Of a stretch of 7,628 nucleotides of DNA, positions 6,187 through 7,628 are shown piece after piece. A program made the position numbers and the translations under genes. The notes below the pieces were generated by a model. The model ran no database searches. It saw nothing but the letters and a program-made list of their open reading frames with translations, and was not told the DNA's origin. Position 1 is the first letter of the stretch, and every line of letters begins with the position of its first letter. This DNA is from Cohaesibacteraceae bacterium. GTDB taxonomy: Bacteria > Pseudomonadota > Alphaproteobacteria > Rhizobiales > Cohaesibacteraceae. The stretch covers positions 1 through 7,628 of the forward strand of contig JAESRR010000086.1 of the NCBI GenBank assembly GCA_016764535.1, written 5' to 3'.

Positions 6187-7628
6187 ATGATCAAAGCCAG
6201 TTCTCAGGAATTCTGCCCTCGAGGCAGACCAGTTACCGCCGTTGCAATTTTTCAAAATCCGGATAGCAAACCTGTAACCACCCATTATGTATTGTTCGTG
6301 ATAGTTTACGCTTTATACGGCTATCAGGTTTGCCCTTTCCTTGAACAACTGCCAATTATACTGCTTGTCACACCGGTTATTGTCGTTCTTTGCGTTCAAC
6401 TCATTTTACGAGTGATCCTGAAACACCTGATTTCACATTTCTGCTCAGTGCAGCGGCAGGTAAAACTGATATTTGCAACCGATGTTGGTCTATTTGTAAT
6501 CGGTGGAGCTTCACTCTCCATTTTCAATCAGTATTTCTTTGGATTTCCGATGGAAAGCGGGGGGAAAGTTCTATTTGGATTTTCAAGTCTGGGATTCTAT
6601 ATAGCACTGGATTGTGCCCTTTATCGCGAATGCAAACTGGCAAGATTTTTACGCAAAGCTGCACGCGACATTCCTATCAGTCCCAAATTTTTACCGTATC
6701 AATACAAATTCGCAATTTTTTCAGCGGTAAATTTGTTCATTCTTGCAAGTATTTGTTTGATGGTGATTTACAAGGACCTCGTCTGGACGACAGAAACATC
6801 ACCGGATCCAGACCATGCGCAAAAAGTAATTATGGCCGAACTGGTTTTTGTCATTGTCGTCCTTTCGACTTACATAATGCGCATAATTCATCAATACACC
6901 CTCACCGTCAGCGAAACCCTTGCGGACGAAACCGCTACACTTGCCAAAGTGCAAAACGGAAATTTTGAGGCCCATGTAACAGTCACTTCAAATGATGAAT
7001 TTGGCCACGTCGCCAAATTGACCAACGATATGATCGATCAATTGAAATCCTCCCGGGAAAAACTCGCCAGAGCTCAGGACGTAACAATGATGAGTCTGGT
7101 CTCTCTTGCCGAAAAGAGAGATAACGAAACGGGGATGCATATTCGGCGCACCCAGGCCTATGTCGCCATCCTGGCCGAAGCCCTGCGACAGACCCAACAA
7201 TACAAATTAGTGATGACAGATGATCTTATTGATATGCTCTATAAATCTGCACCGTTACATGACATCGGAAAAGTTGGTATTCCTGATGCCATTCTCAACA
7301 AACCAGGGAAACTGACTGACGAAGAATTTGATATTATGAAAACCCACACGACTATAGGCGTGGATGCTCTGGAAGATACCGAGCACATTATCGGATCATG
7401 CTCATTCCTCGCAATGGCGCGAGAGATAGCCGCCACCCATCATGAAAAATGGGACGGAACCGGGTACCCCAATGGATTGAAGAAACGCGAAATTCCCTTG
7501 TCTGGTCGCATAATGGCCATTGCAGATGTGTATGATGCCCTGCGCTCCGAGCGTGTATATAAACCGGCATTCTCTCATGACAAGGCGCGCGATATTATTG
7601 TTGATGGAAGTGGAAAACACTTCGATCC
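6187..7628 (+). CDS. Six-span membrane HAMP/HD-GYP protein, predicted cyclic-di-GMP phosphodiesterase, 3' end missing
   Basis: An inner-membrane signalling protein; HD-GYP domains hydrolyse cyclic-di-GMP to pGpG or GMP with a di- or trinuclear metal centre. The visible 480 residues show six hydrophobic segments (about 34-50, 54-77, 95-116, 127-146, 173-195, 214-234), a HAMP-like linker (about 235-287, with GNFEAHVTVTSNDEFG), a short coiled segment (288-310) and the HD-GYP domain from about 305. Metal and signature residues are present: EKRDNETGMH (309-318), the HD pair in LHDIGKVGIPD (358-359), MKTH (His387), HHEKWDGTGYP (418-428), ADVYDAL (446-452) and GKHFDP at the edge. So it looks catalytically competent. 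Only a few dozen C-terminal residues should be missing. The frame is open from 6112, and ATG 6187 is the first start, though without a clear ribosome site. The N-terminal half resembles no sensor domain I can name. It diverges from the hydrolase gene. Confidence 0.9.
   Translation, partial: MIKASSQEFCPRGRPVTAVAIFQNPDSKPVTTHYVLFVIVYALYGYQVCPFLEQLPIILLVTPVIVVLCVQLILRVILKHLISHFCSVQRQVKLIFATDVGLFVIGGASLSIFNQYFFGFPMESGGKVLFGFSSLGFYIALDCALYRECKLARFLRKAARDIPISPKFLPYQYKFAIFSAVNLFILASICLMVIYKDLVWTTETSPDPDHAQKVIMAELVFVIVVLSTYIMRIIHQYTLTVSETLADETATLAKVQNGNFEAHVTVTSNDEFGHVAKLTNDMIDQLKSSREKLARAQDVTMMSLVSLAEKRDNETGMHIRRTQAYVAILAEALRQTQQYKLVMTDDLIDMLYKSAPLHDIGKVGIPDAILNKPGKLTDEEFDIMKTHTTIGVDALEDTEHIIGSCSFLAMAREIAATHHEKWDGTGYPNGLKKREIPLSGRIMAIADVYDALRSERVYKPAFSHDKARDIIVDGSGKHFD

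Noticed and set aside
6390..6968. 192-residue plus-strand open frame
   Set aside because: It is in another frame inside the HD-GYP gene. The in-frame reading from 6187 runs without a stop and gives clean membrane spans and HAMP, so this is a shadow.
1..7628. Search for a defence island, mobile element, CRISPR array or phage genes
   Set aside because: No transposase, integrase, terminal repeats, spacer array or toxin-antitoxin pair is visible; all well-recognised genes are ordinary chromosomal families.

Overview
The window looks like ordinary chromosomal DNA of an alphaproteobacterium with moderate GC, probably in or near the Hyphomicrobiales. This rests on the gene set and order (a long-chain polyprenyl diphosphate synthase divergent from DUF2007, a TrmN6-like methyltransferase and an S49 peptidase) and on the style of the SleB-type hydrolase. 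It was read by eye; no database search was possible.

Left part (1-3255): the 5' portion of ispB (minus strand, running off the left edge) diverges from a plus-strand run of DUF2007 small protein, TrmN6-like tRNA methyltransferase, S49 peptidase without a membrane segment, and a 64-residue single-span membrane protein. The first pair and the last pair are each separated by only 5-6 bases. A possible promoter precedes the peptidase. Functions here are quinone side-chain synthesis, tRNA modification and membrane-associated proteolysis.

Middle part (3256-4453): a lone 134-residue four-span membrane protein of unknown function (plus) converges on mscL (minus), the large-conductance mechanosensitive channel. 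A good promoter candidate and Shine-Dalgarno site precede mscL. A perfect 16-bp hairpin lies between mscL and the next gene.

Right part (4454-7628): a SleB-type (Hydrolase_2) cell wall hydrolase with a signal anchor and long basic linker (minus) diverges from a six-span HAMP/HD-GYP protein (plus), a predicted cyclic-di-GMP phosphodiesterase that runs off the right edge. The products mostly act at the cell envelope (quinone precursor, channel, peptidoglycan hydrolase, membrane signalling), but nothing shows that they form one system.

I found no RNA genes, insertion sequences, CRISPR, phage genes or defence islands. No convincing new system is visible. The least explained items are the small membrane protein paired with the soluble-looking S49 peptidase, the orphan four-span protein, and the unassigned sensor half of the HD-GYP protein.
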